Shown here in pieces: positions 47,165 through 57,779 of a stretch of 64,000 bases of DNA. Source of the DNA: Spongilla lacustris (Eukaryota; Porifera; Demospongiae; Spongillida; Spongillidae); NCBI GenBank assembly GCA_949361645.1, contig OX442431.1, positions 1,009,696 to 1,073,695 of the forward strand. The letters run 5' to 3'. The position numbers were made by a program, and so were the translations under genes. The notes under the pieces are model-generated. The model searched no databases and was not told the origin of the DNA. It worked only from the letters and a program-made list of their open reading frames with translations. How positions within the stretch are numbered: the stretch's first letter is position 1; every line of letters starts with the position of its first letter.

Positions 47165-49610
47165 CTTAGGACCTCGGGAAGAGCAAACATGTACTAGATC
47201 CTTCGATTACTTACTGAAAATGGTAAAGGAGGTGTCATGTCACTTGATGCAACTTTATCTGAAGGAAGTTCCAAGCGAACTGTACGTGATGTCCTCTTGG
47301 AGAAACATCCTGTTCCTTCAACTGTTACTCATTCTGCAATCTTTGCTCCAAATCCTGATTCGAATGTCCCTCATCCCGGCAGTCTTGTTTGAGGCCATTG
47401 ATGGTCCCTTCATACGTTCTGTTGTTCTCAAGATGGATAGTGCTGCTGGGCCCTCTGGATTGGATGCTGCAGGTTGGAAACGTTTATGTACTTCTTTTCA
47501 TGCTCACTCAAATGGTTTGTGTGATTCCATCGCAATCCTTACCAGACGTCTTGCAACCGAATACGTTGATCTGAAAAGTGTTGAAGCATTTGTTGCCTGT
47601 CGACTCATTGCCCTTGACAAATGCCCTGGAATAAGACCCATAGGGATAGGTGAAGTAATTCGACGAATCACTTGTAAGGCTGTTGCACTTGCTGCCAAAT
47701 CTGACATCCTTGAAGCAGTTGGAGTGTCTCAACTTTGTGCTGGTCATGAGAGTGGTTGTGAGGCTGCTGTACATGCCATGACTGATGTCTTCAACCATCC
47801 TAATAATGATGCTATCATCTTGCAATTGGTTGATGCAACAAATGCATTCAATTCACTGAATCACCAAGTTGCCCTACGTAATGACTCTTTGTCCCACTCT
47901 TGCTACCATTCTTATCAACACGTATAGGGTGAATATTGATCTGTTCATTGGTGGGGAGTCAATCTTATCTCAAGAGGGTGTGACTCAAGGTGACCCTCTC
48001 TCAATGGCCATGTATGCAATCAATACAATCCCTCTCATACGTCAACTGTCCATGAAAACATTGTTCAGGTTTGGTATGCTGATGATGCCTCGGCAGGTGG
48101 CAGATTACAGAGCATTCGGACGTGGTGCATGGGACAAACTAGTACAGCATGGTCCTGCATATGGGTACTTCCCTATAATGCTTCCAAGTCTTGGCTAATT
48201 GTAAAAGATGCCAAACTTTCTGAGGCACATGCAGTATTTCAAGGTTCTGGTATCCCAATCACCAGTGAGGGGAAACGTTACCTTGGTGCTGCAATTGGGT
48301 CTGAATCATTTGTCCATTCCTTTGTCAGTGAAAAAGTTTCAGGATGGATTACAGAGATTGAGCTTCTATCTCAGATTTCATTAACCCAACCTCACTCAGC
48401 ATATGCTGCCTTTACCCACGGTTTATCTAGTAAATGGACATATCTTTGCAAAACAATATCCAATATTCAGTCATTATTGCAACCGTTGGAAGATGCCATC
48501 AGCATGTCGTCTCACTGGTCAAAACACATTCAACTGCCAACTCAGAGATTTGTTAGCCCTACCTACCCGACTTGGTGGTCTTAATATAAACAAAATGATT
48601 GATCAATCTCAGCTTCTTTTTGACAGGCTCACCAGACCTCTGGTTGACCTCATTCTCCAACAATCGACATCTTTGCCATTTGATGTCATAGAAGCCCAAT
48701 CCACCGCTAAATGTAAGATACACCAAGAGCTAAAGCAGTCTCAGTCTGTCCATTCTAATGAGTTAATTGTTTACTAAGTTACCAGCTTCTCTTCAGCGAT
48801 CAATTGAAGTTGCCAGTGAATTTGGTGCTTCCACTTGGCTTTCTATGCTACCTATCCAAGAACATGGCTTTGCCTTACACAAGGGAGCATTTAGAGATGC
48901 TCTTTGTCTGCGCTATGGTTGGCAACCTAACTTACTTCCTTCGACCTGTGTTTGTGGCAAGACATTTTCTATTGAACATGCCTTAAACTGTCCCTGTGGT
49001 GGTTATCCATCTATTCAACACAATGAGTTACGGGAGTAACGGGACATCACTGCATCATTGCATGCTTACTGAAGTATGCCATAGTGTTGGAACTGAACCT
49101 TGTCTTCAACCTTTATCCGGTGAGTTTCTGAAGTACAAGACAGCAAATGATGCGGATGATGCTCGTATAGACATTGTTGCAGAGAATTTTTGGTGTCGTA
49201 ACAGACAGAAGAGCTATCTTGATGTCAAGGTTTTCAATTCTTTTGCTAAGTCGTATGTGAAGGAAACATTGATCCAATGCTATCGTCATTTAGAACAGGA
49301 CAAAAAACGTGCCTATGAAGCCAGAGTTCGTGAAGTAGAACTTGGAAGTTTCACACCACTAGTTTTTTCTACGTCTGGTGGATTAGGTCCTGCTGCTAAA
49401 ACCTTCTATAAGAGACTTGCATCACTTATTGCAGAAAAGCACGATCAGCCATACAGCCTAACCCTTTTTTGGCTTCGTGCCAAATTGAGTTTTTCCTTGC
49501 TACGTTCTGCAATAATGTGTCTTCGTGGCTCAAGATCATCATACCATCGAGCCACAAGCTTCCCATTGGAATCTGCCATTGACTTGACCTGCTCAATAGG
49601 GCGTGTTTAA
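47165..49610 (+). pseudogene. Non-LTR retrotransposon ORF, R2-type (RT plus endonuclease), multiply frameshifted
   Basis: Pieces in changing frames give an ordered reverse transcriptase and C-terminal module. They are L-L-T-E-N-G-K-G-G-V; A-A-G-P-S-G-L-D-A; C-R-L-I-A-L-D-K-C-P-G-I-R-P-I-G; L-V-D-A-T-N-A-F-N-S-L; E-G-V-T-Q-G-D-P-L-S-M-A-M-Y-A; and a Y-A-D-D-A motif around 48077 in another frame. A C-V-C-G ... H-A-L-N-C-P-C-G-G zinc-finger segment (48940-49010) follows, then A-R-I-D-I-V-A-E-N-F-W ... Y-L-D-V-K-V-F, resembling a restriction-like endonuclease. This order fits early-branching, site-specific-type LINEs (R2/NeSL/Hero-like). At least five frame changes make it non-functional. The 5' end is cut by the insertion ending at 47162. 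Confidence 0.75.
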
Positions 49611-50510
49611 TTGCATATTGATATGTCACTTTGTTGTTCTACTGCATATTTTGTATGATTTTCACTGTTGTGTAAAGATGCTATGTCAGCCTACTACTCA
49701 CAAGTCTTACCTGCATGGAGCTTGACACAATGATTGCCTTAGCAAGAGCTCGGACTGCATACTGAAATATATATTTTGCGGTGATGTTTTGACACAGTAC
49801 TAGGCTTTAAAATTTGCCGTGAGAAGCTCAATGGCCAACACACCTCCAGATTTCTGCTGGGCTGACAACCTCCCAAGATAATTCAGGGTATAGTGATTTT
49901 AATTCTTCATTGAAGGAGACTTGGGTATCAATATCATATACATGCACATTATCAGTACACACAATATACACAGTCTACTAGAAATAATTATAAAGTAAAG
50001 TTATTTCAATGTTCCAGGTAGCAGGGTGCAACACCATCCATATCACCATAGAAATTATTTAGCTGTTGGAGGAAAATAAGAATTCAGCAGGCAAGGGGTT
50101 ATTTGCAGCCCATATAGATTATCACACGCTATACATTGATCATACTCAGTGTTAATATAAATTGTAATTGTACTGGGTGTCTTACAATCAAGGAAAACAG
50201 TTTTTTAATTCACTGCTAAAAATCTATAAGATTGTAGATAGATGAAAAACGATTTTAGGCTAGGTACCAGAGTGGCTTTGCATAGCCACTCATCTTGTGG
50301 ACATGTGCAACTGGCCTGTCAGTCGGGCCTACTACATGGAGCCAAACGCATCATCTCATTATTTGCAGTAATAGAATTATGTTTTTAATTATGTTAAAAA
50401 GTGAACTGTTGATTATTTACATCAGCATTTCTTTTCTTATAGAGCATTAAAGCTTAAAAGCTACTTATTGTATTATGTTTCCTTGATTGTAGGACCCCTG
50501 TATACTACTT
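49611..50510. other. AT-rich spacer
   Basis: No coding features. It contains the 3' flanks of the retroelement and of the minus-strand gene ending at 50511. Confidence 0.55.
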
Positions 50511-53500
50511 TCAAACATACTTGTCCTCCAGTAGTGGCTCACGAAACTTTTCAGTTGAGCTGTACCCATCACCACTTGAAATAATATCATTATCTATAGA
50601 ATTTGATATGTCATAACTCAATGGTAGGATTTCACTTGCAGACGCCATTCTGTCACTTTTGGACACCTTCTTAGGCCACACCCATGAGATTCTTTTACAC
50701 TGATGGTAGGTGTGGAATATGACCACTCCACACACACTTAGAAGATACACTATTGCTCCAGTAATTGAATAGATCGTTCCTTTGGTACTTAGTAGCATTG
50801 CCGCTGTAACTGTAGTCATGTTGACAAGGAACAGCATCTCCAGTAACAGCAGTAACCAGTTTTTGTAAACAGATAGACCAGCCATTATCATAGCATATAT
50901 GTATGTGAAAACCAATATTCCCAGTAGTTTGTATGTTGGGTTATTTTCAAGTGCAAACAACACATACAAAGGCAGGCGACCAAGATGCAACATACCACTC
51001 CAGTAACGATACTTATCTTTGAATGGAGCCTGATAGCAGTCAAGAAATGGTTTTATCTTGTTGACCCAGTGGAGACACCTCCAGTGTGACCTAGCCTGCA
51101 AACATGGAGCCAGGAGCAGCAGAATGGTGTAAGGGGAAATGAAGAAAATCAAAACTAATAGTCCAAAGAGAAAGAGAACTGTGTGGGCTGGTCCATAATA
51201 TTCCACGTTACCATCATACAACCATACAAGCTGATTGTCAGAGGAGTTTTCAGTTTCAAGAGAAGCAGGTGAAAATATAGTGATGGTGGTCCTGAGAACC
51301 TTTGAGTATGAGAGCAGAATAAGAGTAGCCAGTACTGGTACTGCATTGAACCTGCATAATTTGGATATCCTTGAGGAGTACCTTCCTGCTATGATGATCA
51401 TTAATACCAGGCTAAATAGGTACACAGGGAACACAAACTGTAGCCATGTTTTGCCATAACCATTCATACCATCATAGAAGCAGGTCTCGATGCCAACATC
51501 AAGGTTGAACCAGGCAATAGCTGTTGAAAAGAATTGTACCAAAGGACTTTTTTCACTGGCAGGAAAGAAGATACTATCATTTATTCTGAATATGTTAGCA
51601 TAAAAGATCATTCCGTTCAGAGTTCCTGCAGATACTGTGAGGTTGAGGGCAAACAGTACTATCACCAAGGCTAGTCCCATGAGGGCAAATGGAATAATTA
51701 GAAAGAGGTGGTAATGGGAACATTTCATACATTGGGATGTTCCCAATGTCATACTTAAACCTTGTTGACATTGACCACATAAAACATCTGATCGATTATA
51801 ATTGCACTGACTATTTAAGTTGGTTAAATTGACAAGTATTTCATTGGTGCAATAATCAAAAGGGCATACATCAGAAACTGCTAGACCACCATGTGAGGCA
51901 TAGCCAACCCACTGATTGCCTGTTTGCTGTGCTGTTAGGTTACTGATGAAGCACTTAAAGTTACGGGTGTTCAATAAAGCATTACAGATACAGCTATTGG
52001 CCTTCAATGCAAACCATGTGGGACATGGGAGTATGGAAGTCTCAACGATGTAATTGTTTGGGACAGCTTGGAGAAGAGCAACTTCTGTACTTATCAGCAA
52101 TGTTTGATTTTCCAACTCATATTGGATGTTGTAGGTTGTGCAGTAATTAGTAGTATGGAGAGCATTGATAATCTTTATAGCTGGGAGGGTGGTGTAGAAA
52201 ATGACAACTGAGGGTGCTGTGCTGTTTCGCTGACCAACTGTAATAAAAGGTATGTTGATCACCTGACCAGGGTAAACAGTTATATTCATGGATGTTGAAG
52301 ATGAACATCCCTCACATGGACACACAGATGTGGGATCAGATGAGATGAGAGGATTGCTGTTATTGCTTCCATACATGATGATAGCATCAAAGATAGCACT
52401 GCTGTTGCATGTAGCTATCCACAACATGTTACAGTCCATAACACAGTTATCAATGTTCCCTCCATACAACACACTGCCTGCATCCACTGCATAGTTACCT
52501 TCAAAGTACAGCTGAGTACTTATGATGGGGCTGATTTCATCAATCACTTTGATAAAGCAGGCTAGAGAAGATATGCTGAGAGGTGGCAGAGATGCACTTT
52601 GCACATAAATGGCTCCTCCCAACACAAATGCTTCATTGTTTACAAATGATACATTGCAGGGAGATTCAAACACTAACATTGAATTTGAATCCATATAAAT
52701 GGCTCCTCCATATAAGGCACTATTGTTTACGAACGTAATATAACTGATTGCTGCTACTAAAACAGTTGAATTAAATAAATACAATGCTCCACCATTAACA
52801 TGACTGTGGCTGTTGCTAAACATCACAATTCCACTTAGTATAATATTGCTGTACACACTAGTCAGCCTGGAATTCCATAACATGGAATGGATAATGCTAG
52901 CAGTCTCTGTATTTAATAAGAAAATGCCACCATTCTCTATATTTGATTGATTTAAACAAATATTTGATAACGTTGTTACATAAATAGAATAATTGGTTGC
53001 CTGGACATCATTATTAGTAAAGACACTGTTAGAGATATTAATGTAGGTACTATAAGATTCTCTCACATACTGTTCTCTGCCTTTAGCAAAACCAAAACTC
53101 AAAGAACTAAATCCTGACCCACTACTGAAATTGCAATGATCAACTATCACATCCAAAGTGGTGTTCTGTTCTAAAGTGCTTGAATATGAAATATCAATAG
53201 ATGACCCCAGCTGTGTGGTTGAGTCTTCCACATAGTTACATTCGAACAAAGAGTCTGTGAACCTAACACTTGAGGTTGGGCTTATGACCAGTGTGATGAA
53301 AACTTCCATCCCAGCACCCCCAGCCATAGCCACGCCTCGAATACTTTTAATGTTTGTCATTTGAATATCACAGTTTGTAGTAATAGTAAACTTAATATTG
53401 GCTCCAATAAATGCTTGGTTCCTGTAAAACACAGAATCAACAATTTCTGCACTCACAAAATATGGCGAATGAATGCCAAGACCAGTAGTTGCATATTTGT

Positions 53501-54383
53501 GTATATCAGTACAATTACTAGACGAGTTGAATGTAAATGTTCCATCCACACCCAAGGCAACGAGAAGGTCTGATAGTTTAAGTGACTCTGTTATGAAATC
53601 TAGTGCCAAATATTGCAAAAAAAGATTTCCTCCAAAAACTGAATTACATAGTACTGATCCATTGTTGACATAGACAGCATTATATATGTAGGTTTTGTTA
53701 TTGCATTGCAGGCTACCTACATTCGTTTTTAGAAGCATGTCCTTCACATATTGGTTGTTGCCAATAAATGATGAGTTCATAATTTGTCCTAACACATTAA
53801 CCCCCAGCATTCCATATCCTGTACTGTTTTGTATGGACACACCTTCCATTGAAAGGTTATCAATATTAACCAAGTGAATACCAGCTCTGTGGTATGTCCG
53901 TGAAGAGTACTGTCCACAGCTGACCATTGAGAGGTTTGCTATGGCCAAATTAGAAATATTAGAAAACACAAATCCTGATTGATTGGAACACTTTATTTTG
54001 GTTGATGATTCAAAGTAGGTGATGACATCATCCTCATCATAGGGGTCAAATCCATACTCCTTAACCTTCTCAGCCACTGTGTGTAGGGTGAGGTTATCTG
54101 ACCCAACCAATGATATGCTGTCCATGCCTCGTACTAACAGAAGGCCTCCTAAATCAAACACATGCACTCCAGGTAAGAAGATGAACTGTGTGTTGGATTG
54201 GAAATAGTAGGATGAATTTTGGTAGTATGTTTTGAATTCATAACAAGGGTCATGATCAGGACATGGTGTTGTGGAGGCATTAGGAGTGACATAGTATGTA
54301 GTGGTGTACTGTGATGTACATGTGCTGATGTAGAGACAGCTCAAGATGGCCGACAGTAAAACAGCTTTATCTGTTACCAGCAT
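50511..54383 (-). CDS. Large membrane protein: beta-helix-like ectodomain, Cys-rich module, multi-pass C-terminus
   Basis: An uninterrupted 1290-codon frame from ATG 54383. Residues 1-24 look like a signal peptide. Residues ~30-830 are rich in N-x-S/T sites and in strand-turn repeats ending G-G-A-I-Y or G-G-A-L-Y (about 530-600), like right-handed beta-helix and chlamydial Pmp-type repeats. A cysteine-rich patch (C-N-Y-N-R-S-D-V-L-C-G-Q-C-Q-Q-G ... C-M-K-C) at ~850-900 resembles an EGF-like or GPCR-proximal fold. About eight to nine hydrophobic helices then follow to residue ~1225, and a cytosolic acidic tail ends L-L-E-D-K-Y-V. I recall many such genes in sponges; function is not known to me. 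A single large exon next to the intron-rich AP4B1 suggests spread by retroposition or an ancient intronless family. Adhesion or surface sensing is a guess. Confidence 0.8.
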   Translation of the reverse strand: MLVTDKAVLLSAILSCLYISTCTSQYTTTYYVTPNASTTPCPDHDPCYEFKTYYQNSSYYFQSNTQFIFLPGVHVFDLGGLLLVRGMDSISLVGSDNLTLHTVAEKVKEYGFDPYDEDDVITYFESSTKIKCSNQSGFVFSNISNLAIANLSMVSCGQYSSRTYHRAGIHLVNIDNLSMEGVSIQNSTGYGMLGVNVLGQIMNSSFIGNNQYVKDMLLKTNVGSLQCNNKTYIYNAVYVNNGSVLCNSVFGGNLFLQYLALDFITESLKLSDLLVALGVDGTFTFNSSSNCTDIHKYATTGLGIHSPYFVSAEIVDSVFYRNQAFIGANIKFTITTNCDIQMTNIKSIRGVAMAGGAGMEVFITLVISPTSSVRFTDSLFECNYVEDSTTQLGSSIDISYSSTLEQNTTLDVIVDHCNFSSGSGFSSLSFGFAKGREQYVRESYSTYINISNSVFTNNDVQATNYSIYVTTLSNICLNQSNIENGGIFLLNTETASIIHSMLWNSRLTSVYSNIILSGIVMFSNSHSHVNGGALYLFNSTVLVAAISYITFVNNSALYGGAIYMDSNSMLVFESPCNVSFVNNEAFVLGGAIYVQSASLPPLSISSLACFIKVIDEISPIISTQLYFEGNYAVDAGSVLYGGNIDNCVMDCNMLWIATCNSSAIFDAIIMYGSNNSNPLISSDPTSVCPCEGCSSSTSMNITVYPGQVINIPFITVGQRNSTAPSVVIFYTTLPAIKIINALHTTNYCTTYNIQYELENQTLLISTEVALLQAVPNNYIVETSILPCPTWFALKANSCICNALLNTRNFKCFISNLTAQQTGNQWVGYASHGGLAVSDVCPFDYCTNEILVNLTNLNSQCNYNRSDVLCGQCQQGLSMTLGTSQCMKCSHYHLFLIIPFALMGLALVIVLFALNLTVSAGTLNGMIFYANIFRINDSIFFPASEKSPLVQFFSTAIAWFNLDVGIETCFYDGMNGYGKTWLQFVFPVYLFSLVLMIIIAGRYSSRISKLCRFNAVPVLATLILLSYSKVLRTTITIFSPASLETENSSDNQLVWLYDGNVEYYGPAHTVLFLFGLLVLIFFISPYTILLLLAPCLQARSHWRCLHWVNKIKPFLDCYQAPFKDKYRYWSGMLHLGRLPLYVLFALENNPTYKLLGILVFTYIYAMIMAGLSVYKNWLLLLLEMLFLVNMTTVTAAMLLSTKGTIYSITGAIVYLLSVCGVVIFHTYHQCKRISWVWPKKVSKSDRMASASEILPLSYDISNSIDNDIISSGDGYSSTEKFREPLLEDKYV

Positions 54384-56999
54384 GGCAAAGGTGCTTGGCT
54401 ATAAAGACAAAAGTACACATAAATCAAATTAAGTCTAGCAGCCAAATCTTTAATCACATGGGATGCAGGGTTTTGAGGTTAGTTCAATCATTGTATTTTC
54501 TGAATCTATTATTGGCGATTAATGTTGCATTGAATTTTTATTAACCATTGGAAAGAATATTCAACATATTAGCATCAGACATAAAAGTAAGTATAAGAGA
54601 ATAATTAATCATGTTACATTTAAAATAGTTATACTGAATTGTCATTTGCCTATTAGCAGTGCAAGTAATGTGGATGAAGCATTGCTAAATAAATTTCATG
54701 CCACTTCATTGACACATTTTAAAATCATCAGATATAACCAAATACTAGATACAAGATAAAAAAATAAAATAAATGTATGTGTTTGAATGCTCACATATCA
54801 CCTGCAAATGTTACATGGTTTATGAGAATGGTACATGGTACTTCCTAATCGTATGCTCTCAGACCATGAATGGGGAAATCTGGCTGGAATTTTTAGAGTA
54901 ACACTGAAGTGCACATATGTGTACTAGACTGTGAACAGTATGATATACTCACTTTATGTATAAATTAGACTGCAAAACATGCTGGAGTTCATTTCAAACA
55001 AAAAAAAAATGGAGTTCTTATCTAGATATGTGTGCCTTCGTTTATAAAACTTTTCATCGTGATGATGCAAAGTATACACCAACCCTATTCTAATGTTTGG
55101 TTGCTACTCTTCCGTTTGACAAACAGCTACAAAAGGATTCTGCTGATTATAAGTACTACACTCAGATGATCCTCGAGCTGCCTCTGTGCAGAACAAACAT
55201 GGATTCCTCTGAGTGCATGGCACTTGATGCTCAGAAGAAACAAAACAAATATGGCCATACACTGCAGCCTGCTCAGTAGACATCTTAAAACTTCGCTCCG
55301 CACAACAAATGGGGCAGGCAGGACTCAAGAGTGGCTGAATAATTGCTTAGTTTTCGACATTCACCAGAACTGACCACAAAGATGAATTGAACTTTTTGGT
55401 GAGAAAAAGATGATTTACAAATTTTGGATGCTTCACACTCAGCTAACTGACCATTGGGGGTGGTGGTGGTGGTGGTGCTGTCTGCTGTCGGCCGATTCAA
55501 CCAGGGGGGAGGGGTGCATAATACTGAATACTATTATTACAAGGGGGGGTGGGGCACCATTCAGTCCCAAAGCCTGCCCTCTCCCCTGGGGACGCCCATG
55601 ACTGACAATGTATTAATATACTGTCCATTCCAGTTCATCAATGTTTAATTACCATCAATGGCATGCTGGCACTCTAAATATAAAATTACATAGCCGGCTA
55701 AATCAGTGATTTATTTAATGCACAACAAGCCTACATCAAGGCACATAATGTGCAGTACATAAGTGCTGTGTGAAAGAAAACCTGGTAACACACACTTCAT
55801 TTTTCAATCTCCATCTACTAGCTGAAAGCTTGTTTTATCATATCCACCAAGACAAGCTTCAAATAGTATATGATGAGGAGTTTTTAAAATATTTTGAAGC
55901 TTAATGATGGGAGGAAAATAATCCAATGTTTGAAATGGAGAGAATATCATTGGAACTGTGGCGGTGTCCCACGTGTGAACTGCAAAGATGTGAACAGAAA
56001 CTATTGCAGTTTTATCTAGTCTAACTGCATCCTATTCCCATTTACAACAATGTAGTACTGAGCTAATTTAGTGTCACTCTGTACAATGGGATCACGACAT
56101 AGACCTATCATAACAAAAAGAAAATAATAATCGTAATGACATTAATTTTTAAAGATTGGAAACGTTAGTCAGACCAATTCCTCCAAAGTGGACCTTGGTC
56201 CCAGACTAGTTGAGCGTGCCCGTGCCGCGACACGCTATAATTCCGGTTAATAAGCAGGTTTTCTTAAAATAGTCTCTCAAGCCAGACGTACTTTGACATT
56301 CACGCACTATGTCACGTACTATGACATGGACTGGGGACTAGCATGTGAAGTACGTCACTTATATTCCAACACAAATTCCAGCAGAGCCAATGAGATTACA
56401 GCTTCATGGTCGAATCGGCAATTCTGGACGCTATACATGTAGCTCATGGTGCTACATTTCTGGGGTATTCACAGTTCAGTAAACCACAGGAGCTGGTTTT
56501 AACCTAGGGAGAGACTTTTTTCACCCCTTAAGACATATATACTTGCTTCCTAAAACTTTAGGCGAGCTACGTAAAACATTGACAACCAAGATAAGTCTGT
56601 AATTGCATTAAAGGTGTGGGCTATCACTGAACGTGGCATCTCAGTGTATAGCTGTAGAGGATATTCTGGGAGGTAGGCACCAGGTTGTCATCTTCCTTCA
56701 TTGGTCAGGCTTTTCTATCACACACAGGGTGCCATTGAGTCATGTGTTTGTTTGATTTTTTTGCATATGACTTAGGTTGCATGATTAAATGTTGGAAATA
56801 CCGTATAAATATACAATACCATACATTTACATAAATAAGTAAATAAAATAAAAATAAAACTCTTGTGCAGGTAGAATAGCTTTTGGTATTTTACGTGCAA
56901 CAAATCATGGACGACGGAGCAGGCCTACCCCATTTTCCTTGATGTGGTTTATGTGTTAATCTCACAACTATTTGATTTAATTTAATTTAATTTAATTTA
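54384..56999. other. Gene 5' flank and intergenic DNA, nothing recognised
   Basis: AT-rich with small G-runs near 55455-55555. No exon, repeat family or RNA gene stands out. Confidence 0.5.
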
Positions 57000-57345
57000 A
57001 TTTATATATGGGACAGTTTCCGAGAAAATGATACTTCGCATATATAAATATAAAGTTATAAAAATGCCTCGCGTTTGAATCGCTATAACTCCAGAACAAT
57101 ACATGATATTAACTTTCTATTTTCAACACATCATACTACACCATTGCTCTATAATAAAATACATTTTGGGGCCTTGCATATGCTCCGTGCCAGTATTGCA
57201 ACGTTCGATACCCCAGCGGGTTCAAACCCACCATAACTTTAGGTAGGAGTAATCAATTCGCTTCAAATTCGGTTTGTAGGTAGAGAGGTCATATACCTAT
57301 CGATTTGTTCTGTTCGTTAATTTTTATGTCATCCGTTGCGGAGAT
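57000..57345. repeat. Dispersed repeat, copy B
   Basis: Inverted relative of 36363-36690. It starts after several AATTT pentamers and includes GGTTCAAACCC and CTAACGAACAG-type end sequences as reverse complement. Confidence 0.75.
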
Positions 57346-57779
57346 ACAGCGGCGCAAAGTTGGTACAAGTTTCCCGCTCGAATCGCGCCGTTGTACATTG
57401 TACGTGCGTGAACTGCTTCCATACCAAATTCATGAATATGCAAATACTTCCTGTGGGCTGAGACTTGGATAACTTATAGCCACACCTATATATACTGCGC
57501 TAGCTAGCTAGCTGGAGTGGGTAAGTATTTAATTTATCGTCCCTGTTACAGTTGATATTCGTTATCTTCTGTGTATAGATAAACGATATGCATAGCGACG
57601 TCCACTGAAGACAAGCTCGTAAGAGGTTCAATCGGCGGACGAGTTCGAGCCGGTACGGTTACGACGAGATATTCAAGATACTTTCGATGAGGATGGGGAG
57701 ATCGAGAACGGTAGTGACGGCGGTCATACCACTGACGATGGTGGTTGTAGGAAGTAAACAGCCGCTAAATCACCACCGG
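57346..57779 (+). other. Flank of palindromic array; possible acidic exon
   Basis: A frame at 57624-57764 reads V-Q-S-A-D-E-F-E-P-V-R-L-R-R-D-I, then an acidic, glycine-rich stretch and stop. It looks more protein-like than the sequence after it, but I recognise no domain and see no clear splice sites. Confidence 0.2.

Noticed and set aside
57205..57240. Possible tRNA or tRNA-derived SINE (GGTTCAAACC, B-box-like)
   Set aside because: No A box at the expected distance and no cloverleaf; it is part of a dispersed repeat with a diverged partner at 36.4 kb.
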